In this document: positions 1 through 8,585 of the stretch, one piece after another
Layout of the letters: each line of letters opens with the position of its first letter
Position numbering within the stretch: the first letter of the stretch is position 1
Source of the DNA: Caldicellulosiruptor kronotskyensis 2002
GTDB lineage: Bacteria; Bacillota; Thermoanaerobacteria; Caldicellulosiruptorales; Caldicellulosiruptoraceae
Reading direction: 5' to 3'
NCBI RefSeq assembly: GCF_000166775.1
Contig: NC_014720.1
Coordinates: 1,792,501 to 1,856,500 of the forward strand
Length of the DNA stretch: 64,000 nucleotides
Notes under the pieces: model-generated
The model's input: the letters and a program-made list of their open reading frames with translations, nothing else
What the model was told of the DNA's origin: nothing
The model's database searches: none
Position numbers and translations under genes: made by a program

Positions 1-145
1 TTTGCTTACCTGTAAAGAATGGATGGCATTTTGAGCAAATTTCTACATGAATTTCTTTTTTGGTTGAACCAGTTATAAATGTCTCACCGCATGCACATCT
101 GACAACTGCATCATGGTAATATGTTGGATGGATTCCTTCTTTCAT
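1..145 (-). CDS. rpmE: 50S ribosomal protein L31, C-terminus cut by window edge
   Basis: Structural protein of the large ribosomal subunit. I see 48 residues from an ATG at 145-143, beginning [10 protein letters not shown], with the rest beyond the left edge. Cysteines 17 and 19 (CAC) and 37 and 40 (CSKC) form the zinc site of the C+ type of L31. A strong AGGAGGTG ribosome binding site lies at 152-159 and a promoter at 231-259. In many Firmicutes rpmE directly follows rho; here four genes separate them. Recognition is secure; it is too short for other tracks. Confidence 0.95.
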   Translation of the reverse strand, partial: MKEGIHPTYYHDAVVRCACGETFITGSTKKEIHVEICSKCHPFFTGKQ

Positions 146-230
146 TGCTTTCACCTCCTACAAGATTTATACAAATTTTTGTTGTTTCCTAAAATTAATA
201 ACTTGTTAATACCCATAAAGGTGCAAAAAT

Positions 231-259
231 ATTTTACAACAGTTATTTCCCTTTTACAA
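231..259 (-). promoter_or_regulatory. Putative sigma-A promoter of rpmE
   Basis: On the minus strand, -35 TTGTAA (259-254) and -10 TAAAAT (236-231) are separated by 17 bases. It lies about 85 bases upstream of the L31 start codon, so rpmE can be transcribed independently of the MFS gene upstream. Confidence 0.6.
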
Positions 260-287
260 GAGTTTTTTAAAAACCGGCATTGAAAGA

Positions 288-1559
288 TTAGTCCTCTCTG
301 ACTAAAAAACACAGAATAAAAAATCCGAGCACCATGCAGCTAAATGAAATTAAAAAGAGAATGTTTTTACCAAGAGTATCAATTATACCTCCAGCTATTA
401 TAGAATTAAAAGCAAAAAATGGTCCCATCAAAAAATTTCTAAGACCAATATAAGATGGCTGCTTTAAAGGGTCCTTACAAAGTTTTGCAGCCATATTGCT
501 TTCGTTTACGTTCCTTGCACTTTGAGCAATCCCAAACAGAGCAACAGAAAGATAATAAACGCTTATAGAACTCATAAGGTATGTAAAATATATTGCAGGT
601 AAAAACATCAAAGCAGAAATCAAAAGAGTACTTTTAAACCCATACTTAGAACCGATTATTCCCCATAGCATATATCCTATTGTCTGAGAAAAAAGCAATA
701 TTGTGGTTGCAATTGCAACATGTTGTGTTGAAATACTCAGGCTATTTTTTGCAAATATGGTTTGAAAACCAAATGGCATTTTACCTAGTGCGCCAATAAA
801 TAGAACTGAGAGAAGATAATATGTAAAATTCCTATCCTCCTTTAATATCAAAAACATGTTCCTAAAATAATGTTTGTTGTCAACTTCCTTTTTGGGTTTT
901 TTGATAGACATCTCTATCATCATAGAAGCTATGTACAATGAGATCATCATTATCAAAAATGAAATTAAAAATAAAAGACCATAGTTATAAGGAAAGTGTA
1001 AAAGCCTCAATATTCTTCCCATCAAAAAGGCTCCAAATGTCTCACACAGTCCCCCTATCGAAGACCTTATACCAAAAAACTTGCTCCTTTGTCTTTCAGG
1101 AACAAGCTTTAGTATAAGATTGAACCACGTTATATTGGCAAATGAAGCAAAAAACCCTTGAAGGCTAAAAATGAGATAAAAGAGAATTACAAATAAAAGC
1201 TCATTTGTGGTTGCAAACACAAACACATCAATTGCCAGTAAAAACCACATAAGTCTCATAAGTAAGGCAACTTTAATAAAATACTCTTTGTAGCTATCAA
1301 GCATCTCTAATTTTTTAGCAACAAGAATCTGCGGAGAGTTAGATAAAAGTACATTCAAGGTGGTTAAAAGTCCAATCAGTGTATTTGAGTGAACATAATG
1401 TGAAATAAAATAAACTATCACAGTAGAAACTGGAAGCATACCGCTTCCTATTGCAAATATTGCTCCATCTGCAATCGAAATGATAGAATTTTTCTTTAAA
1501 TTTTTATAGGCAAAAACCTCAAGTCTTTTAAATTCCCGTTCTTGGTCTTCAGATGTCAC
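288..1559 (-). CDS. MFS transporter, 12 membrane segments
   Basis: Integral membrane carrier of the major facilitator superfamily, substrate unknown. The 423-residue protein has about 12 hydrophobic segments and a cytoplasmic loop motif (VPERQRSKFFG near residue 155) in the position of the MFS A-like motif. It starts at GTG 1559-1557, with AAGGAG at 1572-1577 upstream. It resembles the second MFS protein of this window (49348-50688), which has VPMHIRGRFFS at the equivalent place, so the two are probably distant paralogues. No substrate-specific neighbours are present. It ends before the rpmE promoter. Confidence 0.85.
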   Translation of the reverse strand: MTSEDQEREFKRLEVFAYKNLKKNSIISIADGAIFAIGSGMLPVSTVIVYFISHYVHSNTLIGLLTTLNVLLSNSPQILVAKKLEMLDSYKEYFIKVALLMRLMWFLLAIDVFVFATTNELLFVILFYLIFSLQGFFASFANITWFNLILKLVPERQRSKFFGIRSSIGGLCETFGAFLMGRILRLLHFPYNYGLLFLISFLIMMISLYIASMMIEMSIKKPKKEVDNKHYFRNMFLILKEDRNFTYYLLSVLFIGALGKMPFGFQTIFAKNSLSISTQHVAIATTILLFSQTIGYMLWGIIGSKYGFKSTLLISALMFLPAIYFTYLMSSISVYYLSVALFGIAQSARNVNESNMAAKLCKDPLKQPSYIGLRNFLMGPFFAFNSIIAGGIIDTLGKNILFLISFSCMVLGFFILCFLVRED

Positions 1560-1596
1560 TTTTTATCTCATCTCCTTAAATAAAATTCCTACAAGT

Positions 1597-2301
1597 TTAA
1601 AAGTATAACCTTGAAATTTCTTGACTTCTTTTAATTAATCTTAGGCAATAAGCAAACAATATAATCTCATAAATGCCAACAATGGCAAGCGCTCCATAGA
1701 CATTCAACATGAGCACAAAATCATAAAACCCATGCAAAAGCATAGGGATAATTAAAGAAGCTTTGAAATACCAATAACTTCTACTCTCGGGCGCAAATTT
1801 TGCAAAGCCCAAATAATATCCCATTACAATTCCAAACATAGCATGTGCAGGTACTGCCATCACACCTCTTAGAACAAGAACTGAAATTGCAGCGTCATAC
1901 GAGGCTTGAAAAGCTTGATAAACATATCCTACATTCTCAATTGCAGCAAATCCAACTGCAGAGAATACACAGTAAACTATTCCATCAAATGGTTGATTAA
2001 AATGAGGAGTGTCAAAAGCCACTCTTAGCACAACAAGCCTTTTGAAATACTCTTCTGTAAGACCTGCAACAATAAATGCTTCAAATGCAATAAATGAGAG
2101 TCTGCTTGAGGCAGAAATACTTCCATATGCCATTAAAAAATATTCAATTGGCACCACAATAGAGCTAATAAGTATCCCCCATATAAAGGTCTTTAAAAGA
2201 AGATGAAGAGGTTCTTTTTCGAATTTGTCCCTAAAATAGATATAAAGAGCTATGAACAAAGATGGAGCTATGCTCAAAATAATCAGTTTGTAAAGCGTCA
2301 C
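1597..2301 (-). CDS. prsW: PrsW-family intramembrane metalloprotease
   Basis: Multi-pass membrane protein of 234 residues. It carries the family signature EEYFK (E83, E84, K87), FDGIVYC (105-111), a histidine in PAHAMFG (H153) and a C-terminal HGFYD motif. PrsW of Bacillus subtilis cleaves the anti-sigma factor RsiW at site 1, and members of this family are membrane CAAX-like proteases. The start is GTG 2301-2299 with GGAGGTAAAT just upstream. No sigma/anti-sigma pair lies nearby, so the substrate cannot be told. The gap to the MFS gene downstream is 37 bases. Confidence 0.85.
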   Translation of the reverse strand: MTLYKLIILSIAPSLFIALYIYFRDKFEKEPLHLLLKTFIWGILISSIVVPIEYFLMAYGSISASSRLSFIAFEAFIVAGLTEEYFKRLVVLRVAFDTPHFNQPFDGIVYCVFSAVGFAAIENVGYVYQAFQASYDAAISVLVLRGVMAVPAHAMFGIVMGYYLGFAKFAPESRSYWYFKASLIIPMLLHGFYDFVLMLNVYGALAIVGIYEIILFAYCLRLIKRSQEISRLYF

Positions 2302-2331
2302 AGCAATTTACCTCCATTTGTTCACTTGAGT

Positions 2332-3186
2332 TTATTTATTGTTGTTTCTAATGTAGTGAAATAAAAAAAGTTGCGCATACCCGGCAAGTTCTCCAAACGA
2401 CTTTATAAACTGCCTCAGCTGTTTTGTATTTTCAATTCCATAATATTCTCTCAAGGCACGCTTTACCCACACATCCACAGGAAATACATCATACTTTTGC
2501 AGTGAGTAAAGCAATATACAATTAGCAACCTTGTCTCCTATTCCTTTCACCGTTTTTAAAATCTTCCTCGCTTCATCAGAATTCAAAGACCCAAGACTTT
2601 CAAAGTCTATTTTACCTTCATCTAATTTGGCAACTGCATCTTTGATATACTCTGATCTATAACCTAACCCTAAGCGTTTTAAATCTTCTATTGAGACCTT
2701 TTTTAAGTCCTCGATTTCTGGAAATGTCCAAGATGAAAATCCCCTGTATTCTATTTTTTCCCCATAAGCCTGGCAAAGTCTTTCCACCAGAATTTGAATT
2801 CTTTTTATGTTGTTATTCTGAGATATAATAAAAGAAATCATACATTCAAAAGGCTCTTGATTTAAAAGCCTCATCCCTCTGTACTTCTCAACTGCTTTTT
2901 TCAAAATCTCATCATGCTCAGAAAGCTCTTTCAAAATCAAATCATAGTCTTTGTCCAAGTCAAAATACCAGTAAAAAAATTTTTTAAACTCGTCAGGTGA
3001 ACAGTTGTATATATCAAATGTATTGTTATCCTGCGGATATACTAAAACTATTTTTCTGTTTACAACCCCTATGTATCCATATTCTACCTTTTTCCATCTA
3101 AAACACTGCCCGCTAAAAAATGTTGCGTCAAAATTAATCTCTACTCCACTTATGCGAAGAAAATCAGTATACTCTTTTATGTTCAA
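2332..3186 (-). CDS. ogg: 8-oxoguanine DNA glycosylase / AP lyase
   Basis: Base-excision repair enzyme that removes 8-oxoguanine from DNA and nicks the abasic site. The 284-residue protein has an N-terminal OGG-type domain (about 1-105) and an HhH-GPD domain. The hairpin GIGDKVANC contains the probable catalytic lysine K219, and PVDVW the catalytic aspartate D238. Their 19-residue spacing equals K249/D268 of human OGG1. The start is TTG 3186-3184 with AAAGGA eleven bases upstream. It follows the cwlD terminator, but I see no clear promoter of its own. Confidence 0.92.
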   Translation of the reverse strand: MNIKEYTDFLRISGVEINFDATFFSGQCFRWKKVEYGYIGVVNRKIVLVYPQDNNTFDIYNCSPDEFKKFFYWYFDLDKDYDLILKELSEHDEILKKAVEKYRGMRLLNQEPFECMISFIISQNNNIKRIQILVERLCQAYGEKIEYRGFSSWTFPEIEDLKKVSIEDLKRLGLGYRSEYIKDAVAKLDEGKIDFESLGSLNSDEARKILKTVKGIGDKVANCILLYSLQKYDVFPVDVWVKRALREYYGIENTKQLRQFIKSFGELAGYAQLFLFHYIRNNNK

Positions 3187-3228
3187 AAAAATTCATTCCT
3201 TTCCAACTACTTATGTTGTAAAACAAAA

Positions 3229-3251
3229 AGAGCCAACTTATTCTTGGCTCT
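3229..3251 (-). terminator. Intrinsic terminator after the amidase gene
   Basis: Stem AGAGCCAA (3229-3236) pairs with TTGGCTCT (3244-3251) around a 7-base loop. On the minus strand it is followed by TTTTTGTTT. A T-rich run also flanks the other side, so it may work in both directions. Confidence 0.85.
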
Positions 3252-3279
3252 ATTTTTAAATATAAGAATACAGCATTTT

Positions 3280-3852
3280 TTATGCTTTATCAATATTTTT
3301 TTGATAATTCACAATTCCCTTTGCAATTGCCAAACCAATTTGAGTCTGGTAATTTTGATTATTTAGCATCTTTTCTTCTTCAGGATTGCTCAAAAAACCG
3401 CACTCTATTAAGATTGCAGGCATTTTGGTAGCTCTCAACACAAAAAAGTCTGCAAATTTAACTCCGCGATTTATGGTCTTTATTGACTCAACTATGCTTT
3501 TTTGTACCTCAACGGCCAGCAAAAATCCTTTCTGGCTTGTTTTGTAATAAAAAGTCTCTACACCCCTTGCAAACTCATTTTTACTGCTGTTGCAATGAAT
3601 GCTGACAAAAATGTCTACCAAATTCTTGTTTGCTATATCACACCTTGCTTTTAAGTCTTCTTTTACACTTTTTTCTCCCCACGGCAAAATATCAGATTCT
3701 CTTGTCAAAATCACTTTGGCGTTTGTCCCATCTTCCAATATGAATTTTAATTTTTTAGCAATTGCAAGTGTTATATCTTTTTCTCTGGTGTTGTTTTTTC
3801 CTATTGCTCCAGGGTCTTTTCCGCCATGCCCCGGGTCTATACACACTTTCAT
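3280..3852 (-). CDS. cwlD: N-acetylmuramoyl-L-alanine amidase (Amidase_3, CwlD-like)
   Basis: Zinc amidase that cleaves the lactyl-amide bond between MurNAc and L-Ala in peptidoglycan. The 190-residue protein is a bare catalytic domain: IDPGHGG at the start (zinc histidine H9), a glutamate in TREKD, SIHCNS, and the catalytic glutamate in LIECGF. I place the start at ATG 3852-3850 because AAGGAGGTG sits eight bases upstream. A longer frame reaching 3951 would begin inside the rho terminator hairpin and is unlikely. With this start no signal peptide is visible, which is odd for a wall enzyme. CwlD of Bacillus makes muramic lactam in spore cortex; that role is inferred only. Confidence 0.88.
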   Translation of the reverse strand: MKVCIDPGHGGKDPGAIGKNNTREKDITLAIAKKLKFILEDGTNAKVILTRESDILPWGEKSVKEDLKARCDIANKNLVDIFVSIHCNSSKNEFARGVETFYYKTSQKGFLLAVEVQKSIVESIKTINRGVKFADFFVLRATKMPAILIECGFLSNPEEEKMLNNQNYQTQIGLAIAKGIVNYQKNIDKA

Positions 3853-3928
3853 CCTTTTCACCTCCTTAAAATCAGTGTATTCCAAATTCCTCATATTTGT
3901 GAAATTCAAAAAAATGCTCAGAAATAAA

Positions 3929-3966
3929 AAAGTAGCTGCTATTTTGCTCAAAATAGCAGCTACTTT
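3929..3966 (-). terminator. Perfect 17-bp hairpin terminator of rho
   Basis: A 17-base arm at 3929-3945 is the exact complement of 3950-3966, with loop GCTC. On the minus strand the stem runs into TTTTTATTTC. It lies between the rho stop codon (4046) and the amidase ribosome binding site. Confidence 0.88.
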
Positions 3967-3975
3967 CTTAAAAAT

Positions 3976-4013
3976 ATCAATTGGATTTGTTCAAATCAAT
4001 TGGATTTGTTCAA
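3976..4013. repeat. 19-bp tandem repeat, two copies, 3' of rho
   Basis: ATCAATTGGATTTGTTCAA occurs twice head to tail (3976-3994 and 3995-4013), followed by a degenerate partial copy (ATCTCAA). Each junction forms the inverted repeat GATTTG-TT-CAAATC. It lies in the 3' untranslated region of rho, before the terminator. Confidence 0.9.
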
Positions 4014-4045
4014 ATCTCAATTTTTTTAAAAACCACTTTAAATTT

Positions 4046-5719
4046 TTATCTCAAATTTTGTAATATTTTTCTTATAAATTCTTCATTTGACTTTGTTTGA
4101 GAAAGCATGCTAATAATTCTCTCTGTGGTTTCTGCTGTTCCAAAGTTAGAAAGTGCTCTTCTGATAGCATCAACAGCTGCTTTTTCCTCTTCAGACAGCA
4201 AAAGTTCCTCTCTTCGCGTCCCTGACTTGTTTATATCAATAGCCGGGAATATTCGTTTTTCAGAAAGTTTTCTGTCAAGGTGCAACTCCATGTTGCCAGT
4301 GCCCTTGAACTCTTCAAATATAACATCATCCATTCGCGATCCTGTTTCAATCAATGCTGTTGCAAGGATAGTAAGACTACCACCTTCTTTAAGGTTTCTT
4401 GCAGCCCCAAAAAACTTTTTAGGTTTATGAAGAGCATTCGGGTCAAGACCGCCAGAAAGTGTTCTGCCAGAAGGTGGTTCAACTAAGTTATAAGCACGTG
4501 CAAGCCTTGTCAAGCTATCTAACAAAATGACAACATCTTTTTTACACTCAACAAGTCTCATAGCCCTCTCTAAAACCATTTCAGCAACTTTTATGTGGTG
4601 TTCAGGAGTTTCATCAAATGTAGAGTAATGTATCTCTGCTTTTATTGAATCTTGCATATCAGTGACCTCTTCAGGTCTTTCATCAATGAGCAGTACAATC
4701 AAATGCAAATCATCATAGTTTGTCAGAATACTATTTGCTATCTTCTTTAATAGTGTAGTTTTACCTGCTTTTGGTGGTGCTACAATTAATCCTCTCTGAC
4801 CTCTTCCAATTGGCGCAATAAGGTCTATGAGTCTCACCGCTAAATCCTTAGGCTCATTTTTATTTTCCAAAATTATTCTTTTGTTTGGGAAAATAGGGGT
4901 AAGGTCTTCAAAAGGAGTGCGTTTTGCAACTTCTTCTGGTTTCATATCGTTGACGCTCTGAACATACAAAAGCCCTGCAAACTTCTCATTTTCTTTTGGA
5001 AGCCTAATGGGACCTCTAATTTTATCTCCGGTTTTGAGATTGAATTTTCTGATTTGAGATGGCGAAACATATATGTCGTTTGGGCCAGGAACGAACGAAT
5101 CATCGCGCAAAAATCCGTAACCGCCACCGCCACCAGGCTCATAAATTATCTCCAAAACTCCTTCGCCTATGCCGCCTATCTCCACTTTACCTTCAAGTTC
5201 TTTTAATTCTGGCGGAATTTCTATCTGCATTTTATCCTCTCTTTTTTCTTCTTTTTTAGGTTTTAACTCTATGACTTTACTCTCCTCTTTTTTCTCCTCA
5301 TTCAAACTAACATCTGTTGGCATTTCAGTTTTTTCTTCTTCTTTTTGTATGTGCTCAGACAAAGTCTGTTCTTTTATGTTATCTTCTCCTTCTTTATTTT
5401 CCATTTCACTTGGTCTTTCCTCTTCCTTCTCATTGGTCTCTCCAACCTTTGATTGTAGCTCCTCGCTCTTTAATTCAAAAGTCTGCTGAACTTCTGCAAT
5501 TTCTGATTTCTTTTTTCTTCCTCTTCTTCCTTTTTCTTTTTTGCCTATGCCCTCAAGAACTGTGGCATCTTCTTCTGAACTTCCCAGAAAATTTCTAATA
5601 GCTTCCATCAATTCACCTTTTTTGAGCAGAGAATATTTTTGAATACCCAGACTTTTTGCTATTTCTCTAAGTTCAATAATAGACTTTCCTTTTAAAAACT
5701 CATCAAGTGACCCAGGCAC
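4046..5719 (-). CDS. rho: Transcription termination factor Rho with charged insertion
   Basis: Hexameric RNA-dependent ATPase that ends transcription of untranslated RNA. The 557 residues show a Rho N-terminal helical domain (about 5-46), a low-complexity Lys/Glu-rich insertion (about 47-165), a cold-shock-like RNA-binding domain (about 170-255, with YGFLR at 201-205) and a RecA-like ATPase domain. The Walker A motif is APPKAGKTT (314-322), followed by [13 protein letters not shown] and the R-loop region [10 protein letters not shown]. It is longer than the roughly 420-residue E. coli protein because of the insertion. The start is GTG 5719-5717 with AGGAGG upstream. A promoter and leader precede it. 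Confidence 0.97.
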   Translation of the reverse strand: MPGSLDEFLKGKSIIELREIAKSLGIQKYSLLKKGELMEAIRNFLGSSEEDATVLEGIGKKEKGRRGRKKKSEIAEVQQTFELKSEELQSKVGETNEKEEERPSEMENKEGEDNIKEQTLSEHIQKEEEKTEMPTDVSLNEEKKEESKVIELKPKKEEKREDKMQIEIPPELKELEGKVEIGGIGEGVLEIIYEPGGGGGYGFLRDDSFVPGPNDIYVSPSQIRKFNLKTGDKIRGPIRLPKENEKFAGLLYVQSVNDMKPEEVAKRTPFEDLTPIFPNKRIILENKNEPKDLAVRLIDLIAPIGRGQRGLIVAPPKAGKTTLLKKIANSILTNYDDLHLIVLLIDERPEEVTDMQDSIKAEIHYSTFDETPEHHIKVAEMVLERAMRLVECKKDVVILLDSLTRLARAYNLVEPPSGRTLSGGLDPNALHKPKKFFGAARNLKEGGSLTILATALIETGSRMDDVIFEEFKGTGNMELHLDRKLSEKRIFPAIDINKSGTRREELLLSEEEKAAVDAIRRALSNFGTAETTERIISMLSQTKSNEEFIRKILQNLR

Positions 5720-5769
5720 TCTTTTCCCTCCTTGTCTACTTACTTCTCATTTCTTGCACTTATATTCTA

Positions 5770-5793
5770 TTAACTTCTGTCTGGGGAAGTTAA
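5770..5793 (-). promoter_or_regulatory. Leader hairpin upstream of rho
   Basis: TTAACTTC (5770-5777) and GAAGTTAA (5786-5793) form an 8-bp stem in the transcribed rho leader, about 50 bases upstream of the start codon. It has no T-run, so it is not a terminator. Rho is autoregulated in several bacteria; a link to this stem is only inferred. Confidence 0.4.
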
Positions 5794-5826
5794 TTGCAAG
5801 AGATGACGTTTAATCTGACATCTTTT

Positions 5827-5855
5827 ATTTTAAAAGTCTAATATTACTTTGTCAA
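5827..5855 (-). promoter_or_regulatory. Putative sigma-A promoter of rho
   Basis: On the minus strand, a perfect -35 TTGACA (5855-5850) and -10 TAAAAT (5832-5827) have 17-base spacing. The transcript would carry a leader of about 100 bases. Confidence 0.75.
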
Positions 5856-5921
5856 TAGTGACATTGTTGAGTTAAAGATAATGTTTCTATTTATAATGAT
5901 AAGATTAGAGATAATAAAAAA

Positions 5922-5956
5922 TCAGAGTTAGGCATCAAAACTTCACCTAACTCTGC
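5922..5956 (-). terminator. Terminator of the glyA-rarA-malic enzyme operon
   Basis: Stem CAGAGTTAGG (5923-5932) pairs with CCTAACTCTG (5946-5955), loop 13 bases, followed on the minus strand by TTTTTTATTATC. It starts 11 bases after the malic enzyme stop codon. Confidence 0.88.
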
Positions 5957-5967
5957 TCTTGACTCTT

Positions 5968-7191
5968 TTATATATTTAACATAGACAAAATCTTTGTTCT
6001 GAGCTCTTCATCATTCAGATCCAGCCGCGCTACCTTTTGTTCCACTGCCTTTTTTGCAACTGCTAAAGCCACCTCAAAGGCTACTTTCTTGTCAAAAGGC
6101 TTTGGAATTACATAATCTTCTGAAAGTTCCTCCTCTGCAACCTTAGCTATAGCCTCAGCAGCTGCTATCTTCATCTCATCTGTTATCCTTGTTGCCATAA
6201 CATCAAGTGCTCCTCTAAAAATACCTGGAAATGCCAACACGTTATTGACTTGGTTATTAAAATCAGACCTTCCTGTGCAAACAATCCTTGCTCCTGCCTT
6301 TTTTGCAATATCTGGCATAATCTCTGGTATCGGATTTGCCATTGCCATCACAATTGCATTGCTTGACATTTTCTTAACATCATCTTCACTCAGGACATTT
6401 GCAACAGAAAGACCAATAAACACATCAGCACCTTCAATTGCTTTTTTAAGAGAACCATTTATTCCTTCTCTATTAGTAATCTTTGCTATTTCTTCTTTAT
6501 ACTTGTTCATATCTTCTTCTCTTCCTTCGTATATGGCACCGTGCTTATCGCAAACAACAATATTTTTTGCTCCATACTTTAACAAAAGCTTTGCAGTGGC
6601 AATTCCAGCAGCACCAGCACCGTTTATGACTATTTTGACCTCTGATATTCTTTTTCCTACAATTTTAAGAGAATTTATCAAAGCAGCTAAGGCTACTACA
6701 GCAGTTCCATGCTGGTCGTCATGAAACACAGGAATATCAAGACTTTCAATTAGCTTTTGTTCAATCTCAAAACATGCTGGTGCAGCTATATCTTCTAAAT
6801 TTATTCCACCAAAAGATGTTTCAATAAGCTTTACTGTCTTTACAATCTCTTCAACATCTTTTGAGTCTATACAAATGGGGAATGCATCAACACCACCAAA
6901 CTGTTTAAACAAAATTGCCTTGCCTTCCATAACAGGCAAAGAGGCATGCACACCAATGTCTCCCAAACCCAAAACAGCTGTACCATTTGTTACCACTGCA
7001 ACCCAGTTGGATTTAGATGTATACTCATACACAAGAGACTTATTCTTTGCAATCTCTCTGCAAGGTTCTGCAACACCGGGTGTATAGTATATACTAAGGT
7101 CGTGCTGATTATCTACGCTAACTTTGCTTTTGAGGGCAATCTTCCCTCTGTGTTGCCTATGAAGTTGCAGTGCAAGCGTTTTTACATCCAT
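5968..7191 (-). CDS. Malic enzyme (NAD(P)-dependent malate dehydrogenase, decarboxylating)
   Basis: Converts L-malate to pyruvate and CO2 with reduction of NAD(P). The 407-residue protein is the short bacterial form without a phosphotransacetylase tail. YTPGVAEPC near residue 31 and GLGDIG with EGKAILFKQFGG near 75-98 belong to the malic N-terminal domain. INGAGAAGIATAK near residue 190 is the Rossmann nucleotide-binding loop. The ATG start is preceded by GGAG in GAGAGGAGAAA. It follows rarA by 51 bases and ends at a strong terminator, so it is the last gene of a glyA-rarA-malic enzyme transcript. Cofactor preference cannot be read safely. Confidence 0.95.
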   Translation of the reverse strand: MDVKTLALQLHRQHRGKIALKSKVSVDNQHDLSIYYTPGVAEPCREIAKNKSLVYEYTSKSNWVAVVTNGTAVLGLGDIGVHASLPVMEGKAILFKQFGGVDAFPICIDSKDVEEIVKTVKLIETSFGGINLEDIAAPACFEIEQKLIESLDIPVFHDDQHGTAVVALAALINSLKIVGKRISEVKIVINGAGAAGIATAKLLLKYGAKNIVVCDKHGAIYEGREEDMNKYKEEIAKITNREGINGSLKKAIEGADVFIGLSVANVLSEDDVKKMSSNAIVMAMANPIPEIMPDIAKKAGARIVCTGRSDFNNQVNNVLAFPGIFRGALDVMATRITDEMKIAAAEAIAKVAEEELSEDYVIPKPFDKKVAFEVALAVAKKAVEQKVARLDLNDEELRTKILSMLNI

Positions 7192-7242
7192 TTTTTATTT
7201 TCTCCTCTCACGCTCTTTTTATGCATGCAAATTTTTGACTTT

Positions 7243-8568
7243 TTAGCTGTCAAGCTGTTCTCTCAACTTTTTAATATATTCAGCTATAAACTTTTCTTTT
7301 CCCATTTCAGTTGGAAAATAGTATCTTCTACCAACAAGCTCATCAGGTAGATATTGCTGAGAAACCCAGTTATTATCAAAATCATGAGGATACAAGTACC
7401 CAATACCATGTCCAAGTTTTTCCTCTCCATGTGTTGCCATTCTAAGATGCATGGGAATACTTTTTATACTCACATTTTTAGCATCTTCCAAGGCTTTTTC
7501 AATTGCCAAATATGCAGAGTTGCTTTTTGGAGCACATGCAAGATAGATTGTCGCCTCAGACAAAATAATTCTTGCTTCTGGCATTCCCACAAATTCACAT
7601 GCCATTGCTGCAGAAACTGCAATTGTGAGCGCCATCGGATCTGCCAAACCAATATCTTCTGCTGCCAATATTATTAGTCTTCTTGCTATAAACTTTATAT
7701 CCTCTCCACTGTCAAGCATCTTTGCCAAGTAAAACAGCGCTGCATCCGGGTCAGAACCTCTCACACTTTTTATAAAGGCAGAAATGGTGTCATAGTGCAT
7801 ATCTCCTGTAGCATCGTACAATGCTGTTTTCCTATTTGAAAGATTAATGACAAATTCCTGGGAAATATAAATCTTGCCGTCATCGCGAGCTTGCGAAGAA
7901 TACACCACAGCTTCTAAGATGTTCAAAGCAACTCTTGCATCTCCACCTGAGAGCCTTGCTATGAGCTTTTTAGCATCCTCTTCTATTTGGATATTCAGCT
8001 CACCAAGTCCATTTTCTTTATCCGAAATTGCTCTTTCAATAATCTTTAATATATCTTCCTCTTTAAGTGGAAAAAGCTCAAATACCAAGGACCTTGACAC
8101 AAGTGCTTTATTGACTTCATAAAAAGGATTTTCAGTTGTTGCCCCAATCAAGATTATTACTCCTTCTTCTACAGAAGGCAAAAGGGCATCCTGCTGAAGT
8201 TTGTTAAACCTGTGTATCTCATCAATAAAGAGAATTGTCTTTTTACCTGTTTGAGTAAACTCAAACTTTGCTTCTTCTATAATCTTCTTAATATCGTTTA
8301 CACCTGCAATTGTAGCATTTATGGTTTTGAAAGTCTTGCCTGTAGCGTTAGCAATCACATGTGCAATTGTAGTTTTCCCAGTCCCAGGTGGCCCATAGAG
8401 AATTATTGAAGTAAGTCTATCGTTTTTAATTAAGTTATAAAGAGGTTTGCCCGGGCTTAATATGTGTTCCTGTCCCACAATTTCCTCAAGGCGTTTGGGT
8501 CTGAGCTTGTAAGCAAGAGGTGATTCCTTTTTTAACCTCTTTCCGCTAAGATATTGGAAAAAGTCCAT
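7243..8568 (-). CDS. rarA: Replication-associated recombination protein A (AAA+ ATPase)
   Basis: RarA/MgsA acts at stalled replication forks. The 441 residues include a clamp-loader-like AAA+ module with Walker A GPPGTGKTT (about 59-67), Walker B LFIDEIHR (about 112-119) and sensor 1 GATTENP, then the helical MgsA_C tetramerisation domain ending near EKFIAEYIKKL. Length and motifs match the family. It sits 17 bases after glyA, so it is co-transcribed with a one-carbon metabolism gene and malic enzyme; this grouping has no obvious functional logic. Confidence 0.96.
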   Translation of the reverse strand: MDFFQYLSGKRLKKESPLAYKLRPKRLEEIVGQEHILSPGKPLYNLIKNDRLTSIILYGPPGTGKTTIAHVIANATGKTFKTINATIAGVNDIKKIIEEAKFEFTQTGKKTILFIDEIHRFNKLQQDALLPSVEEGVIILIGATTENPFYEVNKALVSRSLVFELFPLKEEDILKIIERAISDKENGLGELNIQIEEDAKKLIARLSGGDARVALNILEAVVYSSQARDDGKIYISQEFVINLSNRKTALYDATGDMHYDTISAFIKSVRGSDPDAALFYLAKMLDSGEDIKFIARRLIILAAEDIGLADPMALTIAVSAAMACEFVGMPEARIILSEATIYLACAPKSNSAYLAIEKALEDAKNVSIKSIPMHLRMATHGEEKLGHGIGYLYPHDFDNNWVSQQYLPDELVGRRYYFPTEMGKEKFIAEYIKKLREQLDS

Positions 8569-8585
8569 TTTAATTCACCTTAAGC

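Noticed and set aside
3853-3951. N-terminal extension of the amidase that looks like a signal peptide
   Set aside because: It is encoded by the rho terminator hairpin, has no ribosome binding site, and a strong AAGGAGGTG precedes the internal ATG.
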